From Reyranella sp. (GTDB lineage: Bacteria > Pseudomonadota > Alphaproteobacteria > Reyranellales > Reyranellaceae): DNA of 33,343 bases. Positions 15,095 to 23,848 of this stretch are shown here, piece by piece. Positions within the stretch are counted from its first letter, which is position 1. Every line of letters begins with the position of its first letter. The stretch is taken from contig NZ_JAUSBN010000090.1 of NCBI RefSeq assembly GCF_030651995.1, forward strand, positions 1 to 33,343, in the 5' to 3' direction. The notes under the pieces are model-generated. The model saw only the letters and a list, made by a program, of their open reading frames with translations. It was not told the origin of the DNA and did no database searches. A program made the position numbers and the translations under genes.

Positions 15095-15211
15095 CACCAA
15101 CCTCATGCTGAGGAGCGCTCCGAAAGAGCGCGTCTCGAAGCATGGGCACGAGCACCCCGTCTGTCACCCATCCTTCGAGACGCGGCCTGCGGCCGCTCCT
15201 CAGGATGAGGG
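15095..15211. repeat. Long interspersed inverted repeat, copy 1
   Basis: The element begins CACCAACCTCATGCTGAGGA and ends CTCCTCAGGATGAGG, with inner arms CGTCTCGAAGCATGGG and CCATCCTTCGAGACG, so it can fold into a long hairpin with internal mismatches. A second copy with the same arms and different loop parts lies at 25201-25320. Repeats of this shape are widespread between genes in alphaproteobacteria. It lies between two convergent genes. Confidence 0.85.
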
Positions 15212-15252
15212 GGTCCTGAAACGGAGAGCCTCTAGCGCCTGGACTCAGAACT

Positions 15253-15283
15253 CTTCCCCTTTGCGGGCTCCGCAAAGGGGAAG
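15253..15283. terminator. Perfect 14-bp hairpin between convergent genes (likely bidirectional terminator)
   Basis: CTTCCCCTTTGCGG (15253-15266) and CCGCAAAGGGGAAG (15270-15283) are exact inverted copies around a three-base loop. The hairpin lies between the stop codons of the ThrE-type gene and fumC. It has no T-run, so termination is inferred from position and strength. Confidence 0.55.
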
Positions 15284-15303
15284 TGCCCTCGTCTTGCCCG
15301 CGC

Positions 15304-16707
15304 CTACTCCGTCGCGACGTAGGGGTGCACCATCTTCGACGGATCGACGACCTTGTCGAACTCGGCCTCCGTCACGTACTCCAGCTTCAGCGCGGCCTCC
15401 TTCAGGGTGAGGTCGTGGTCGATCGCGTAGTGGGCGATCTTGGAGGCCTTGTCGTAGCCGATCACCGGCGCCAGCGCCGTCACCAGCATCAGCGAGCGAT
15501 CGACATACTCCTTGATCTTCTTGAGGTTGGGCTGGGTGCCCTCGACCAGGAACTTGCGGAAGTTGGCGCAGCCGTCGGTCATCAGCGTGATCGAATGCGC
15601 GACGTTGTAGATCATCAGCGGCTTGTAGACGTTCATCTCGAGATAGCCGCTGGCGCCGCCGAAGCCGACCGCCACGTCGTTGGCCATGACCTGCACCGCG
15701 ATCATGGTCAGCGCCTCGGCCTGGGTCGGGTTGACCTTGCCCGGCATGATCGAGGAGCCCGGCTCGTTCTCCGGGATGTGCAGTTCGGCGAAGCCGGCGC
15801 GCGGGCCGCAGGACATCAGGCGGATGTCGTTGCCGATCTTGTAGAGCGAGACCGCGAGCGTGCGGAACGCGCCCGAGAGCTGGACCAGGGCATCGTGCGC
15901 GCCCTGCACGGTGAACTTGTTGGGCGCCGTCACGAACGGCAGGCCCGTCAGCTTGGCGATCTCCGCCGCCGCCGCCTCGGCAAAGCCGGGGGCCGCGTTG
16001 ATGCCGGTGCCGACCGCCGTACCGCCCAGCGCCAGGCGATAGACGCCCTTCAGCGCATCCTCGATCCTCTCGATATTGTCGGCCAGCATGCCGGCATAGC
16101 CCGACCATTCCTGGCCGAGCGTGATCGGCGTCGCATCCTGCATATGGGTGCGGCCGATCTTGACGATGTCCTTCCATGCCTTCGCCTTGGCGTCGATCGC
16201 GTCGTGCAGCGCCTGCAGCGACGGCAGCAGGCGCTCCTTCGTGTTCACCGCGGCGGCGATGTACATGACCGACGGGAACGAATCGTTGGAGGACTGCGAC
16301 ATGTTCACGTGATCGTTGGGATGCACCGGCGTCTTCGAGCCGAGCGGCGTGCCCGCGAGCTGGCAGCAGCGGTTCGAGATCACCTCGTTCACGTTCATGT
16401 TGAACTGCGTGCCGCTGCCGGTCATCCAGACGTGCAGCGGAAACATGTCGTGGTGCTGGCCGGCGAGAATCTCGTCGCAGGTCTCGAGGATCAGCTTGTG
16501 CGCCTCGTCGTCCAGTCGCTTGCCGTCATGGTTGGCGTTGGCGCAGGCCTTCTTCAGGGTCGCATAGGCGGTGATCATCTCGCGCGGCATCAGGTCCTTG
16601 CCGATGCTGAAATGCTCCAGCGACCGCTGTGTCTGCGCCCCCCAGAGCTTGTCGGCCGGAACGCTCACCTCTCCAAGGCTGTCTGTCTCTTTGCGAACGT
16701 CTGCCAC
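15304..16707 (-). CDS. fumC: Fumarate hydratase, class II
   Basis: Start placed at a GTG (16707) preceded by GAGG with good spacing, so the product begins M-ADVRKETDSLGEVSVPADKLWGAQTQRS as in other FumC; an ATG four codons upstream (16719) is possible. The 467-residue protein has the superfamily regions WMTGSGTQFNMNVNEV, HPNDHVNMSQSSNDSFPS and the signature GSSIMPGKVNPTQAE with the catalytic Ser loop. It interconverts fumarate and malate in the citric acid cycle, as a cytosolic, iron-independent homotetramer. It lies close to mqo, which uses its product, but the two are on opposite strands. Confidence 0.96.
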   Translation of the reverse strand: MADVRKETDSLGEVSVPADKLWGAQTQRSLEHFSIGKDLMPREMITAYATLKKACANANHDGKRLDDEAHKLILETCDEILAGQHHDMFPLHVWMTGSGTQFNMNVNEVISNRCCQLAGTPLGSKTPVHPNDHVNMSQSSNDSFPSVMYIAAAVNTKERLLPSLQALHDAIDAKAKAWKDIVKIGRTHMQDATPITLGQEWSGYAGMLADNIERIEDALKGVYRLALGGTAVGTGINAAPGFAEAAAAEIAKLTGLPFVTAPNKFTVQGAHDALVQLSGAFRTLAVSLYKIGNDIRLMSCGPRAGFAELHIPENEPGSSIMPGKVNPTQAEALTMIAVQVMANDVAVGFGGASGYLEMNVYKPLMIYNVAHSITLMTDGCANFRKFLVEGTQPNLKKIKEYVDRSLMLVTALAPVIGYDKASKIAHYAIDHDLTLKEAALKLEYVTEAEFDKVVDPSKMVHPYVATE

Positions 16708-16759
16708 GAGGCACCTCATCTGGTTTCGGCTGCGACAGTAGCCAACCTTCCACGCGCCG

Positions 16760-17203
16760 TCAGTCGTCCGATGACCGGGCCTTCCGCAGGGATTTGACAG
16801 TGCCGTGACGCTTCTTGTCGTCGACCCGGCGGCGCTTCGCCGCGCGGCTCACCTTGGTCTTCACGCGCGGCACCGGCTTGTGGGTCGCCTCGCGAACCAG
16901 CTCGATCAGGCGGGCGAGCGCCTCCTCGCGGTTGCGCAACTGGCTGCGATGGCCCTGGGCCACCAGCACCAGCACGCCGTCGCGCGTCAGGCGCCGGCCC
17001 GCCAGGCGTTCCAGCCGCTGCCGCACATCGTCGGGCAGCGACGGCGAACGGCGGACGTCGAAACGAAGCTGCACCGCCGTCGACGTGGTGTTGACGTGCT
17101 GGCCGCCGGGACCGGCGGCGCGCACGAAACTTTCCTGGATCTCGTCCGGGTCGATCGCCAGCGAACCGGTCACCCGGATCGGGGCCGCCCCGCCCGGCGT
17201 CAT
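16760..17203 (-). CDS. arfB: Alternative ribosome-rescue factor (peptidyl-tRNA hydrolase ArfB/YaeJ)
   Basis: 147 residues from the ATG at 17203, which overlaps the stop of the ankyrin gene by four bases (ATGA). The release-factor domain has the catalytic GGQ in RAAGPGGQHVNTTSTAVQLRFD (near residue 32), and the C-terminus is a basic tail (KTKVSRAAKRRRVDDKKRHG) that in ArfB inserts into the empty mRNA channel. ArfB hydrolyses peptidyl-tRNA on ribosomes stalled without a stop codon. Length and tail fit ArfB rather than a full release factor. Confidence 0.93.
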   Translation of the reverse strand: MTPGGAAPIRVTGSLAIDPDEIQESFVRAAGPGGQHVNTTSTAVQLRFDVRRSPSLPDDVRQRLERLAGRRLTRDGVLVLVAQGHRSQLRNREEALARLIELVREATHKPVPRVKTKVSRAAKRRRVDDKKRHGTVKSLRKARSSDD

Positions 17204-17760
17204 TCCTTGCCGCCGGCCTTGCGCAGCATCGCCTCGACGGATCCGCGGTTGTTCTGCCTGGCGTAGGCCAGCGCGGTGCGGCCGGTGAAGTCGCGCGAAT
17301 TGGGGTCGGCCTTCTTGTCGAGGAGGAGCCGCACGATCTCGGCATAGCCACGCCCCGAGGCGATCATCAGCGCTGTCTGGCCCTGGCGATTCTGTCCGCG
17401 CGTGCTTGCGTTGCGACGCAGCAGGATGTCCGCGATCTCGACATCCCCCTTTTCGGCCGCGCGCATCAGCGCCGTGTAGCCTTCGCGATCCGTCGCATCG
17501 GGAATGGCACCGCCCTTGAGCAGGGTCTCGACCACCGGAATGTGTCCGGCACGGACCGCCACGATCAGCAGCGGCTGACCGTTGTTGGCGGTCTGGTTCG
17601 GGCTCTCCTGCTTCAGCAGGGCCTGCCGCACCTTCTCCTCGTCGCCCTCGATGACTGACTTGACGATCTGCTTCTGGCCGAACACGTCCGAGCTGGACTG
17701 CGCGAGCGCGGCGCCTGCCGGAACGGTCATCGAGAGGGCAAGAAAAGCACGTCGGATCAT
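17200..17760 (-). CDS. Exported ankyrin-repeat protein
   Basis: 186 residues from the ATG at 17760 (GGGAG seven bases upstream). An N-terminal signal peptide (MIRRAFLALSMTVPAGAALA) predicts export to the periplasm. At least four ankyrin repeats follow: NGQPLLIVAVRAGHIPVVETLLKGGA, EGYTALMRAAEKGDVEIADILL, QGQTALMIASGRGYAEIVRLLL and TGRTALAYARQNN. Ankyrin proteins bind other proteins; the partner is not evident. The gene is two bases after gshB on the same strand and overlaps arfB, so the three are likely one transcript. Confidence 0.9.
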   Translation of the reverse strand: MIRRAFLALSMTVPAGAALAQSSSDVFGQKQIVKSVIEGDEEKVRQALLKQESPNQTANNGQPLLIVAVRAGHIPVVETLLKGGAIPDATDREGYTALMRAAEKGDVEIADILLRRNASTRGQNRQGQTALMIASGRGYAEIVRLLLDKKADPNSRDFTGRTALAYARQNNRGSVEAMLRKAGGKE

Positions 17761-17762
17761 GG

Positions 17763-18719
17763 CTATCTCCCGCGGGTTTCCTGATAGCGGACCTCGACAC
17801 GGTCCCAGATCTGCGCCTCCAGCGAGACGCCGTCGAAGCGATTGATCTGCTGCAGGCCGGTCGGCGAGGTGACGTTGATCTCGGGGAGATAGTCGCCGAT
17901 CACGTCGATGCCGACGAAGATCAGGCCGAGCCGGGCGAGCTCCGGGCCGATCGTCTCGCACAGCTCGATGTCACGCTTGGTGAGAGACGCCTTAACCGCC
18001 TTGCCGCCGACATGCATGTTGGAGCGCGCCTCGCCGGCCGCCGGAACCCGATCGATCGCGCCGACCGGCTTGCCGTCGATCAGGATGATGCGCTTGTCGC
18101 CCTTGCGGACCTCGGGAAGGTAGCGCTGGGCGATCACCGGCTCGCGGCTGCGCTGCGAGAACATCTCCAGCAGCGACGCGAAATTCTCGTCGTCGGGGCG
18201 AACGCGGAAGACGCCGGCGCCACCGTTGCCGAACAGCGGCTTCAGGATGATGTCCTGATGCTCGTCGCGGAACTCGCGCAGCGCGCGCGCATCGGCGGTG
18301 ATCAGCGTCGGCGGCATCACATTGTCGAAATGCGTGACGAACAGCTTCTCCGGCGCGTTGCGCACGCTGGCCGGATCGTTGACCACCAGCGTCTTCGGAT
18401 GGATGTGCTCGAGCAGGTGCGTCGTCGTGATGTACGACATGTCGAACGGCGGGTCCTGGCGCAGCAGCACGACGTCGAAGGTCGACAGATCGATCATCTC
18501 GGGCGCGCCGAGCGTGAAATGGTTGCCCTTCTCGCGGCGCAGCTTCAACGGCTGCGCGCGTGCCATCACCTTGCGGTCGCGGAAGATCAGGTCGGGCGGC
18601 GTATAGTGCCAGACCGCATAGCCGCGCTTCTCGGCCTCCAACCCCAGCACGAAGGTCGAATCGCCGTCGATGTCGATCGTCGAGACATGGTCCATCTGGA
18701 TGGCGACGTTGAGCTTCAT
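17763..18719 (-). CDS. gshB: Glutathione synthetase
   Basis: 318 residues, standard for bacterial GshB. It starts MKLNVAIQMDHVSTIDIDGDSTF, and the ATP-grasp domain shows ILKPLFGNGGAGVFR, GDKRIILIDGKPVGAIDR and FVGIDVIGDYLPEINVTSPTG. It joins gamma-glutamylcysteine and glycine using ATP in the cytosol, the second step of glutathione synthesis. It lies downstream of the SirB1-like gene and upstream of the ankyrin gene on the same strand. Confidence 0.96.
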   Translation of the reverse strand: MKLNVAIQMDHVSTIDIDGDSTFVLGLEAEKRGYAVWHYTPPDLIFRDRKVMARAQPLKLRREKGNHFTLGAPEMIDLSTFDVVLLRQDPPFDMSYITTTHLLEHIHPKTLVVNDPASVRNAPEKLFVTHFDNVMPPTLITADARALREFRDEHQDIILKPLFGNGGAGVFRVRPDDENFASLLEMFSQRSREPVIAQRYLPEVRKGDKRIILIDGKPVGAIDRVPAAGEARSNMHVGGKAVKASLTKRDIELCETIGPELARLGLIFVGIDVIGDYLPEINVTSPTGLQQINRFDGVSLEAQIWDRVEVRYQETRGR

Positions 18720-18757
18720 GGCGGAATCCTGACTGGCGGGGCTGAGGTCGAGTGGTT

Positions 18758-19585
18758 TCAGTTAAGGCCGCGTCGCAGTTCCTGCAACAGGGCCGAGGCC
18801 TGCCGGCGGAGGTCGTCGTCGCCGTCGAGTTCGAGGATGCGTTCATAGGCCGCGATGGCCGCCCGCCGCTTGTCGAGGCGTGCATTGAGCTGGCCGGCCT
18901 CGAACAGCAGTTCGATCCGGTCCGGCGCGATCGCCAGCATACGGTCGAGCGAGCGCGCCGTCCCGTGCCAGTCCTCGCGTCTGGCGAGGCGCAGCCGCAC
19001 GTTGTTCTCAAGTCGCAGCAGCACGTCGCGGTCGGAGACGGCATCGAAATGAGCCGGCGCGAGTTCGGCGTCGGGGCCCAGGACCTGCCGCAGGAGCCTG
19101 CGCAGATCCGCGGCCTCGCGCACGGCCCCCTCGTGGAAGGGATCGATGACATGGCGGGCGCCGTCGATACCGATGCGGATCAGGAAATGACCCGGGAACG
19201 CCAGGCCCTCGGCCTGCCAGCCCTGGGCGCGGGCGACATGCAGGTAGAGGATCGACAGCGCGACGGGCAGGCCCTTGCGGCGCTCGATGACGCGCACCAG
19301 GTCGGCGTTCTGCAGGTCGTCGTAGGTCTCGCTGTCGCCGCGATAGGCGTAGGACCGCGCGATCACCGCCGACAGCGCTTCCGGCGTCGCACCGCGCCGA
19401 TGCACCAGATCCGCCAGGTCGTCGGTCATTGCCGTCACATGCTGGCGGAAGGGCGCAAGGTCCGTCGGCGCCCCGCCGCCGAGGACGCTCAGCAGGAATC
19501 CCGCCTCGAGCAGGTCGATCCGCTCGCCGTCGCCGGCACAAAGATCCTTCAGTCGCCCCAGGTCATTCGTCAGATCATCCGTCAC
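18758..19585 (-). CDS. SirB1-family protein (transglutaminase-like plus tetratricopeptide region)
   Basis: 275 residues from a GTG at 19585. The central part has NADLVRVIERRKGLPVALSILYLHVARAQGWQAEGLAFPGHFLIRI, the signature of the transglutaminase-like SirB1/DUF1347 family, in which the Gly-Phe-Pro-Gly-His-Phe segment carries a conserved His. The usual catalytic Cys of true transglutaminases is not evident, so it is probably not such an enzyme. The C-terminal third (DRMLAIAPDRIELLFEAGQL ... AAIAAYERILELDGDDD) resembles tetratricopeptide repeats. The function is not established. It is four bases after yraN on the same strand. Confidence 0.85.
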   Translation of the reverse strand: MTDDLTNDLGRLKDLCAGDGERIDLLEAGFLLSVLGGGAPTDLAPFRQHVTAMTDDLADLVHRRGATPEALSAVIARSYAYRGDSETYDDLQNADLVRVIERRKGLPVALSILYLHVARAQGWQAEGLAFPGHFLIRIGIDGARHVIDPFHEGAVREAADLRRLLRQVLGPDAELAPAHFDAVSDRDVLLRLENNVRLRLARREDWHGTARSLDRMLAIAPDRIELLFEAGQLNARLDKRRAAIAAYERILELDGDDDLRRQASALLQELRRGLN

Positions 19586-19588
19586 GAA

Positions 19589-19954
19589 TCACTCCGGCGC
19601 TTGCCAGACGTCGGGCAGGTGGCGCGGCCACACGCCACCGACCAGCACCGCATCGAAGCGCACCGAGCAGGCGGCATAGCGCGGATGATGGGCGATGAAC
19701 AGGCTGGCGGCGCGCGACACGCGGCCGAACTGACGATCCCCCAGCGCGTCGGCCGCCTTCACGAAATCGCCGCGCGCCTTGACCTCGACGAAGGCCAGCA
19801 CGCTGCCGCGGCGCGCCACGATGTCGATCTCGCCCAGCCGCGTCTTGTAGCGCCGCACCAGGATCGTGTAGCCGCCGAGCCGTAGCCGCCATACCGCCCG
19901 CCATTCGGCGGCATGACCCATGCGGTAGGCCTTCTGGCGGGCCTTGGTCGTCAC
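19589..19954 (-). CDS. yraN: YraN/UPF0102 family nuclease-fold protein
   Basis: 121 residues from a GTG at 19954 that overlaps the stop of rsmI (GTGA). It shows G-H-AAEW near the start and RRYKTRLGEIDIVARRGSVLAFVEVKAR, the endonuclease-like core with G-E-I-D-x-V and E-V-K of the UPF0102 family. The family is predicted to act on DNA, perhaps recombination intermediates, but its role is not well established. The rsmI-yraN order is conserved in many proteobacteria. Confidence 0.9.
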   Translation of the reverse strand: MTTKARQKAYRMGHAAEWRAVWRLRLGGYTILVRRYKTRLGEIDIVARRGSVLAFVEVKARGDFVKAADALGDRQFGRVSRAASLFIAHHPRYAACSVRFDAVLVGGVWPRHLPDVWQAPE

Positions 19955-20844
19955 GGCGCGCCGCGCTTCAGCTCGAGGGCGCGGGCATAGACGTCGCGCC
20001 GCTTCAGCCCGTAGCGCGCCGCCACCTCGGCCGCGGCATCCTTCACCGACGCCCCCGTCATCGCCTCCCGCAAGGCATCGTCGACGGTGCCGGCGCTGCG
20101 CTCCGTGTCGGCGGAGGGCGCACCGATCACGATCACGATCTCGCCCTTCACGTCGGGATGGCTGGCGTAGTGGGCCGCCAGCGCGCCGAGCGGGGCACGG
20201 CGGACCTCCTCGAACAGCTTGGTGAGCTCGCGCGCCACGGCCGCCGGGCGATCGCCCAGCAGGTCCACCAGATCGGCCAGCGACTCAGGCAGGCGATGCG
20301 GCGCCTCGAAGAACACGAGGGTCGACGGAATGGACGCCACCTCGCCGATGGCACGCCGCCGATCCGTCGCCTTGGCCGGCAGGAAGCCCGCGAAGAAGAA
20401 GCGGTCGGTCGGCAGTCCCGACAGGGCCAGCGCCATTGGAACGGCCGAGGGGCCCGGCGCCGAGGTGACCGGATGGCCGGCCTCGACCGCCGCCCGCACC
20501 AGCCGATAGCCCGGATCGGAGATCAGCGGCATGCCGGCATCCGAAACCAGGGCGACGCTCTTGCCGGCGGCCAGCGCCCGCACGAGACGCGGCTCGGACT
20601 TGTCCTGCGTGGCGTCGCTGTAGGACACGGTTGGGGCGGAAATGCCGTAGTGGGTCGCGAGTTTGGCGAACACGCGGGTATCCTCGCAGGCGATCAGGTC
20701 GGCCGCTTGCAGCACGTCGAGCGCGCGCAGCGTGATGTCGCGCATGTTGCCGATGGGTGTGGCAACAATATGCAGCCCCGGAGCGAGCGGCGGTTTACGC
20801 GGGGGCTGCCCACCGGTAGCTTGGGGTCGTTCGTCCAAGTCCAT
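19951..20844 (-). CDS. rsmI: 16S rRNA (cytidine1402-2'-O)-methyltransferase
   Basis: 297 residues from the ATG at 20844 (GGAAACAG before it); an upstream ATG at 20889 is less likely because it lies inside the divergent lipoprotein gene. The protein has GLHIVATPIGNMRDITLRALD at the start, IACEDTR, LVSDAGMPLISDPGYRLVR and SAPGPSAVPMALALSGLPTDRFFFAGFLP, all typical of RsmI. It 2'-O-methylates C1402 in the decoding centre of 16S rRNA using S-adenosylmethionine. The neighbours yraN and the penicillin-binding-protein activator match the conserved cluster. Confidence 0.95.
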   Translation of the reverse strand: MDLDERPQATGGQPPRKPPLAPGLHIVATPIGNMRDITLRALDVLQAADLIACEDTRVFAKLATHYGISAPTVSYSDATQDKSEPRLVRALAAGKSVALVSDAGMPLISDPGYRLVRAAVEAGHPVTSAPGPSAVPMALALSGLPTDRFFFAGFLPAKATDRRRAIGEVASIPSTLVFFEAPHRLPESLADLVDLLGDRPAAVARELTKLFEEVRRAPLGALAAHYASHPDVKGEIVIVIGAPSADTERSAGTVDDALREAMTGASVKDAAAEVAARYGLKRRDVYARALELKRGAP

Positions 20845-20872
20845 CTGTTTCCGATCGCCGGAGTACGCGCCG

Positions 20873-22054
20873 ATGCGTAGGTCATTCATTGCGCTTGCCA
20901 CTGCCGCCCTTCTGGTGGGCGCCTGCAGCGAGCCGCCCAAGCCTAGCACGAGGACGGCGCAGGCGGTGACTGTCACGCCCAAGGCCGGTTCCCCGCTGAC
21001 CGCGTCCGGCAAGGCGCGCATTGCCCTCCTGCTGCCGCTCAGCGGTCGTGCCGCGCCGATCGGGCAGGCCATGCAGCAGGCGGCCGAAATGGCGCTGTTC
21101 GACACCGGCTCCAAGGATATCGCCCTGTCGGCCTATGACAGCGGCGAGAGCGCCGACACCGCCATCGAGGCCTACCGCAAGGCCCGGCTCGACGGGGCGG
21201 CCCTCGTCCTGGGACCGCTCTACGGGACGTCGGCCTCGGCCCTGGTGCCCCTGGTCAACCAGGGCGGCATGAACGTGGTGGCCTTCTCCAACGACGAGCA
21301 GGTGGCTCAGCGCGGCGTCTGGATCATGGGCATCGCCGCCCCGCCGCAGGTCCGGCGCGTGGTCGACCATGCCTTCGAGGCCGGCATCCGCCGCTTCGCG
21401 ACCTTCGCGCCGCAGACGCCCTACGGCCAGCAGATGTCGAGCACGCTCGAGACCTATGTCACGCGGCGCGGCGGCACCGTGGTCGGCCGCGAGTTCTTCG
21501 ACCCCAACGGCGCCGACATCCCGGCGCAGGCCCGGCTGCTCGCCGCTTCGGCCCGGACCGAGGGGGAAAGCAGCAAGGTCGCGGTCCTCGTGCCGGTGGC
21601 GCCGCCCCTCCTGTCGACCGCGCTCGCCTCCCTCGCCACCAACGGCCTCGACGGCCGCGCCATCCAGCTCATCGGCACGGGCGTGTGGGATTTCCCCGGC
21701 GTCGGCGCGGAGACCATGCTGCGCGGCGCCTGGTACGCCGCGCCCGATCCGGCAAAACGTGCCGACTTCGAGCGCCGGTTCGTTTCGACCTATGGCCGGC
21801 CGCCGCACCGGCTGGCGACGCTCGCCTACGACGGTGTGGGGCTTGCCGGCCAGCTCGCGCGGCTGAAGCCGGGCGGCGACTTCTCGGCCGAGGCGATCGC
21901 CAATCCAAACGGATGGTCGGGTGTCGACGGCATCTTCCGCTTCCTGCCCGACGGCCGCTCCGAGCGGGCGCTCGCCGTGATCGAGATCCAGGGCGACCGC
22001 GGCGTGGTCGTCAGTCCCGCCCCCTCTACCTTCGCCGGCCAGCCGACGAACTGA
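20873..22054 (+). CDS. Penicillin-binding protein activator (LpoA-like lipoprotein)
   Basis: Start at the ATG at 20873 with GGAG nine bases before it; the upstream in-frame extension lies over rsmI. The 393-residue product has a lipoprotein signal peptide (MRRSFIALATAALLVGAC, Cys as lipidation site). A periplasmic-binding-protein-like fold follows: ARIALLLPLSGRAAPIGQAMQQAAEMALFD, VVAFSNDEQVAQRGVWIMGI and RPPHRLATLAYDGVGL. Bacterial LpoA proteins activate PBP1a during peptidoglycan synthesis. This one has only the C-terminal, binding-protein-like half of E. coli LpoA, as is common in alphaproteobacteria. It is divergent from rsmI with only 28 bases between, and abuts the HAD hydrolase gene. 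Confidence 0.88.
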   Translation: MRRSFIALATAALLVGACSEPPKPSTRTAQAVTVTPKAGSPLTASGKARIALLLPLSGRAAPIGQAMQQAAEMALFDTGSKDIALSAYDSGESADTAIEAYRKARLDGAALVLGPLYGTSASALVPLVNQGGMNVVAFSNDEQVAQRGVWIMGIAAPPQVRRVVDHAFEAGIRRFATFAPQTPYGQQMSSTLETYVTRRGGTVVGREFFDPNGADIPAQARLLAASARTEGESSKVAVLVPVAPPLLSTALASLATNGLDGRAIQLIGTGVWDFPGVGAETMLRGAWYAAPDPAKRADFERRFVSTYGRPPHRLATLAYDGVGLAGQLARLKPGGDFSAEAIANPNGWSGVDGIFRFLPDGRSERALAVIEIQGDRGVVVSPAPSTFAGQPTN

Positions 22055-22055
22055 C

Positions 22056-22793
22056 ATGGCCGATCTTCCCAAAGCGGGCCTCCCCCGCGCGATACTGTTC
22101 GACATGGACGACACGCTGATCCGCGCCTACGCCCAGCCCGAGGAGGCGTGGACGCGCCTGCTCCATGTCTTTTCCGCCCATCTCGACGCCCATGACGAGG
22201 CGTCCATCGCGCGCGTGCGCACGGCCATCATGGAGGAGGCGCGGGCCTTCTGGAACGACCGGGCCGAGGCCGCGAAGTGGCGGCTCGACATCGCCGGCGC
22301 GCGGCGTCTCTCGGTCCGGCGCGGGCTCGGCCGGCTCGGCCGCGAGGATGACGCGCTGGCCGACCGCATCGCCGATTCCTTCACGGAACTGAGGCGCCAG
22401 GAATACCGGCTCTACCCCGACGCCCATGCCACGGTGGACGCGCTGCGCGATGCCGGCGTCCGGCTGGCGCTCGTGACCAACGGCGCGGGCGAGACTCAGC
22501 GGGCCAAGATCGAGCGGTTCGAACTCGCCCATCGCTTCCATCACATCCAGATCGAGGGCGAATTCGGCCAGGGCAAACCCGAACTGGCGGTCTACCGCCA
22601 CGCGCTGGAGCGGCTGGGCGTCGGCCCGGAAGACGCCTGGATGGTCGGCGACAACTACGAATGGGAAGTGGTGGCGCCGCAGGCGCTGGGCATGTGCGGC
22701 ATCTGGTACGACCCGTTCGACGCCGGCGTGCCCGCGAACGCGACGGCCAAGCCGACCCGCATCATCAAGCGCCTCGCCGAACTGATCGAGTAG
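22056..22793 (+). CDS. HAD-superfamily hydrolase
   Basis: 245 residues. Motif I is AILFDMDDTLIR (catalytic Asp pair D-x-D near residues 16-18), motif II is LALVTNGAG, motif III Lys is in GQGKPELAVYRHALERLGV, and motif IV is WMVGDNYEWEVVAPQALG. The helical cap between motifs I and II is of the usual C1 type. Such enzymes are phosphatases on small phosphorylated substrates; the substrate is unknown. The ATG follows the lipoprotein stop by one base, so they are cotranscribed. Confidence 0.9.
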   Translation: MADLPKAGLPRAILFDMDDTLIRAYAQPEEAWTRLLHVFSAHLDAHDEASIARVRTAIMEEARAFWNDRAEAAKWRLDIAGARRLSVRRGLGRLGREDDALADRIADSFTELRRQEYRLYPDAHATVDALRDAGVRLALVTNGAGETQRAKIERFELAHRFHHIQIEGEFGQGKPELAVYRHALERLGVGPEDAWMVGDNYEWEVVAPQALGMCGIWYDPFDAGVPANATAKPTRIIKRLAELIE

Positions 22794-22809
22794 AGTTCAA
22801 GCCAAACAA

Positions 22810-22872
22810 CAACCAATTCCGTCGTCCTTCGACTGCGCCGCCCTGCGGGCGGCTCCGCTCAGGACCACGGGA
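22810..22872. repeat. Intergenic palindromic sequence
   Basis: Between two convergent genes, TCCTTCGACTGCGCCGCCC, then GGGCGGCTCCGCTCAGGACCA, gives an imperfect hairpin with core CGCCGCCC/GGGCGG. It may act as a bidirectional terminator and resembles other interspersed palindromes, but I see no second copy here. Confidence 0.4.
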
Positions 22873-22878
22873 AGTACC

Positions 22879-23670
22879 CTACGCCGCGCCGTTGCCCGCG
22901 CTGCGCGGCGGCACGCCGATTGCGGCGCGGTCGATGACCGCCTTCACCTCGGCGCTGCGTCGGCCGAGCGCGTAGCGCAGCCCGGTATAGAGGTTCACCG
23001 GAAACGGCATGTCGGCGTTGAAGTCGATGATCAGTACGACGCGCGTCTCGTCGGTCTGGTTCTTGACCCAATGCTCGCGCGTATCGTCGAACACCAGCGG
23101 CACGCCTTCTTCCCAGAAGAAATGGTGCCCGCCGATCTCGATCCAGCACTTCTCCGGCTCGCTCGGCACGATCAGCGGGTAATGGAAGCGCACGACGCCC
23201 GCCGCGGAGCCGCGATGGGGCTCGATCTCGGCCCGCCCGGCCAGGATGCTGAACAGGGCCGTGTGCACCCCGGGTATCCGGTTGATGGCCGCCATCGTGT
23301 CGGGAACCGCTGCCGTGTTCTCCGTGATCTCGTGACCGTAGATCTTCAGGATGAAGGTGCGCCAGGCGCGACCCGGCACGTAGAGGTCGCGCGGATGGAC
23401 CTCGTGCAGGGTGGGGATTTCCTCGTGATGGCTGAGCAGGTAGGCGAGGTCGGCCTTGATCTTGTCGTGGCGCTTCCTGAGCTCGGCCAGGAACGGAAAC
23501 GACTTCAACGCCTCCTCGCCGGCCAGCGGCAGCCTGGGCATGTTCTGCAGAATCCAGTCCGAGAGCCTGAGATTTAGATTCTCGAGTGGCTCCTGGGGCA
23601 CCCAGATATTCTTCGTGAGATAGAAGCGGCCCTTCTGGCCAACGCCCTGCGGTACATCCGTCGTCGTCAT
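22879..23670 (-). CDS. Aspartyl/asparaginyl beta-hydroxylase-like dioxygenase
   Basis: 263 residues from the ATG at 23670 (AGGA about ten bases upstream); an open extension to 23769 looks non-coding. The middle and C-terminal part show RFHYPLIVPSEPEKCWIEIGG, then EGVPLVFDDTREHWVKNQTDETRVVLIIDF. The H-Y-P near the first strand, the F-D-D-T segment and the later His match the AspH/LpxO family of 2-oxoglutarate and Fe(II) dependent hydroxylases. Family members hydroxylate Asp/Asn residues or lipid A acyl chains. Here the substrate is not known. Confidence 0.82.
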   Translation of the reverse strand: MTTTDVPQGVGQKGRFYLTKNIWVPQEPLENLNLRLSDWILQNMPRLPLAGEEALKSFPFLAELRKRHDKIKADLAYLLSHHEEIPTLHEVHPRDLYVPGRAWRTFILKIYGHEITENTAAVPDTMAAINRIPGVHTALFSILAGRAEIEPHRGSAAGVVRFHYPLIVPSEPEKCWIEIGGHHFFWEEGVPLVFDDTREHWVKNQTDETRVVLIIDFNADMPFPVNLYTGLRYALGRRSAEVKAVIDRAAIGVPPRSAGNGAA

Positions 23671-23848
23671 GCGGGAGCAATCCTGCCTGCTGCCAGTCCC
23701 GATTTTCTTGCACGAAAAACGCGAGTAGATGCTGCCTCGTGCATCGAACAGCGCGTATTTCTGGGACAAACTTTTCCCCGATGCAATAACCCGAATGTCG
23801 CAAAAACCGGGTGGTCCGCTGCGTCGGCGAATGGCCTATGGTGCGCCC

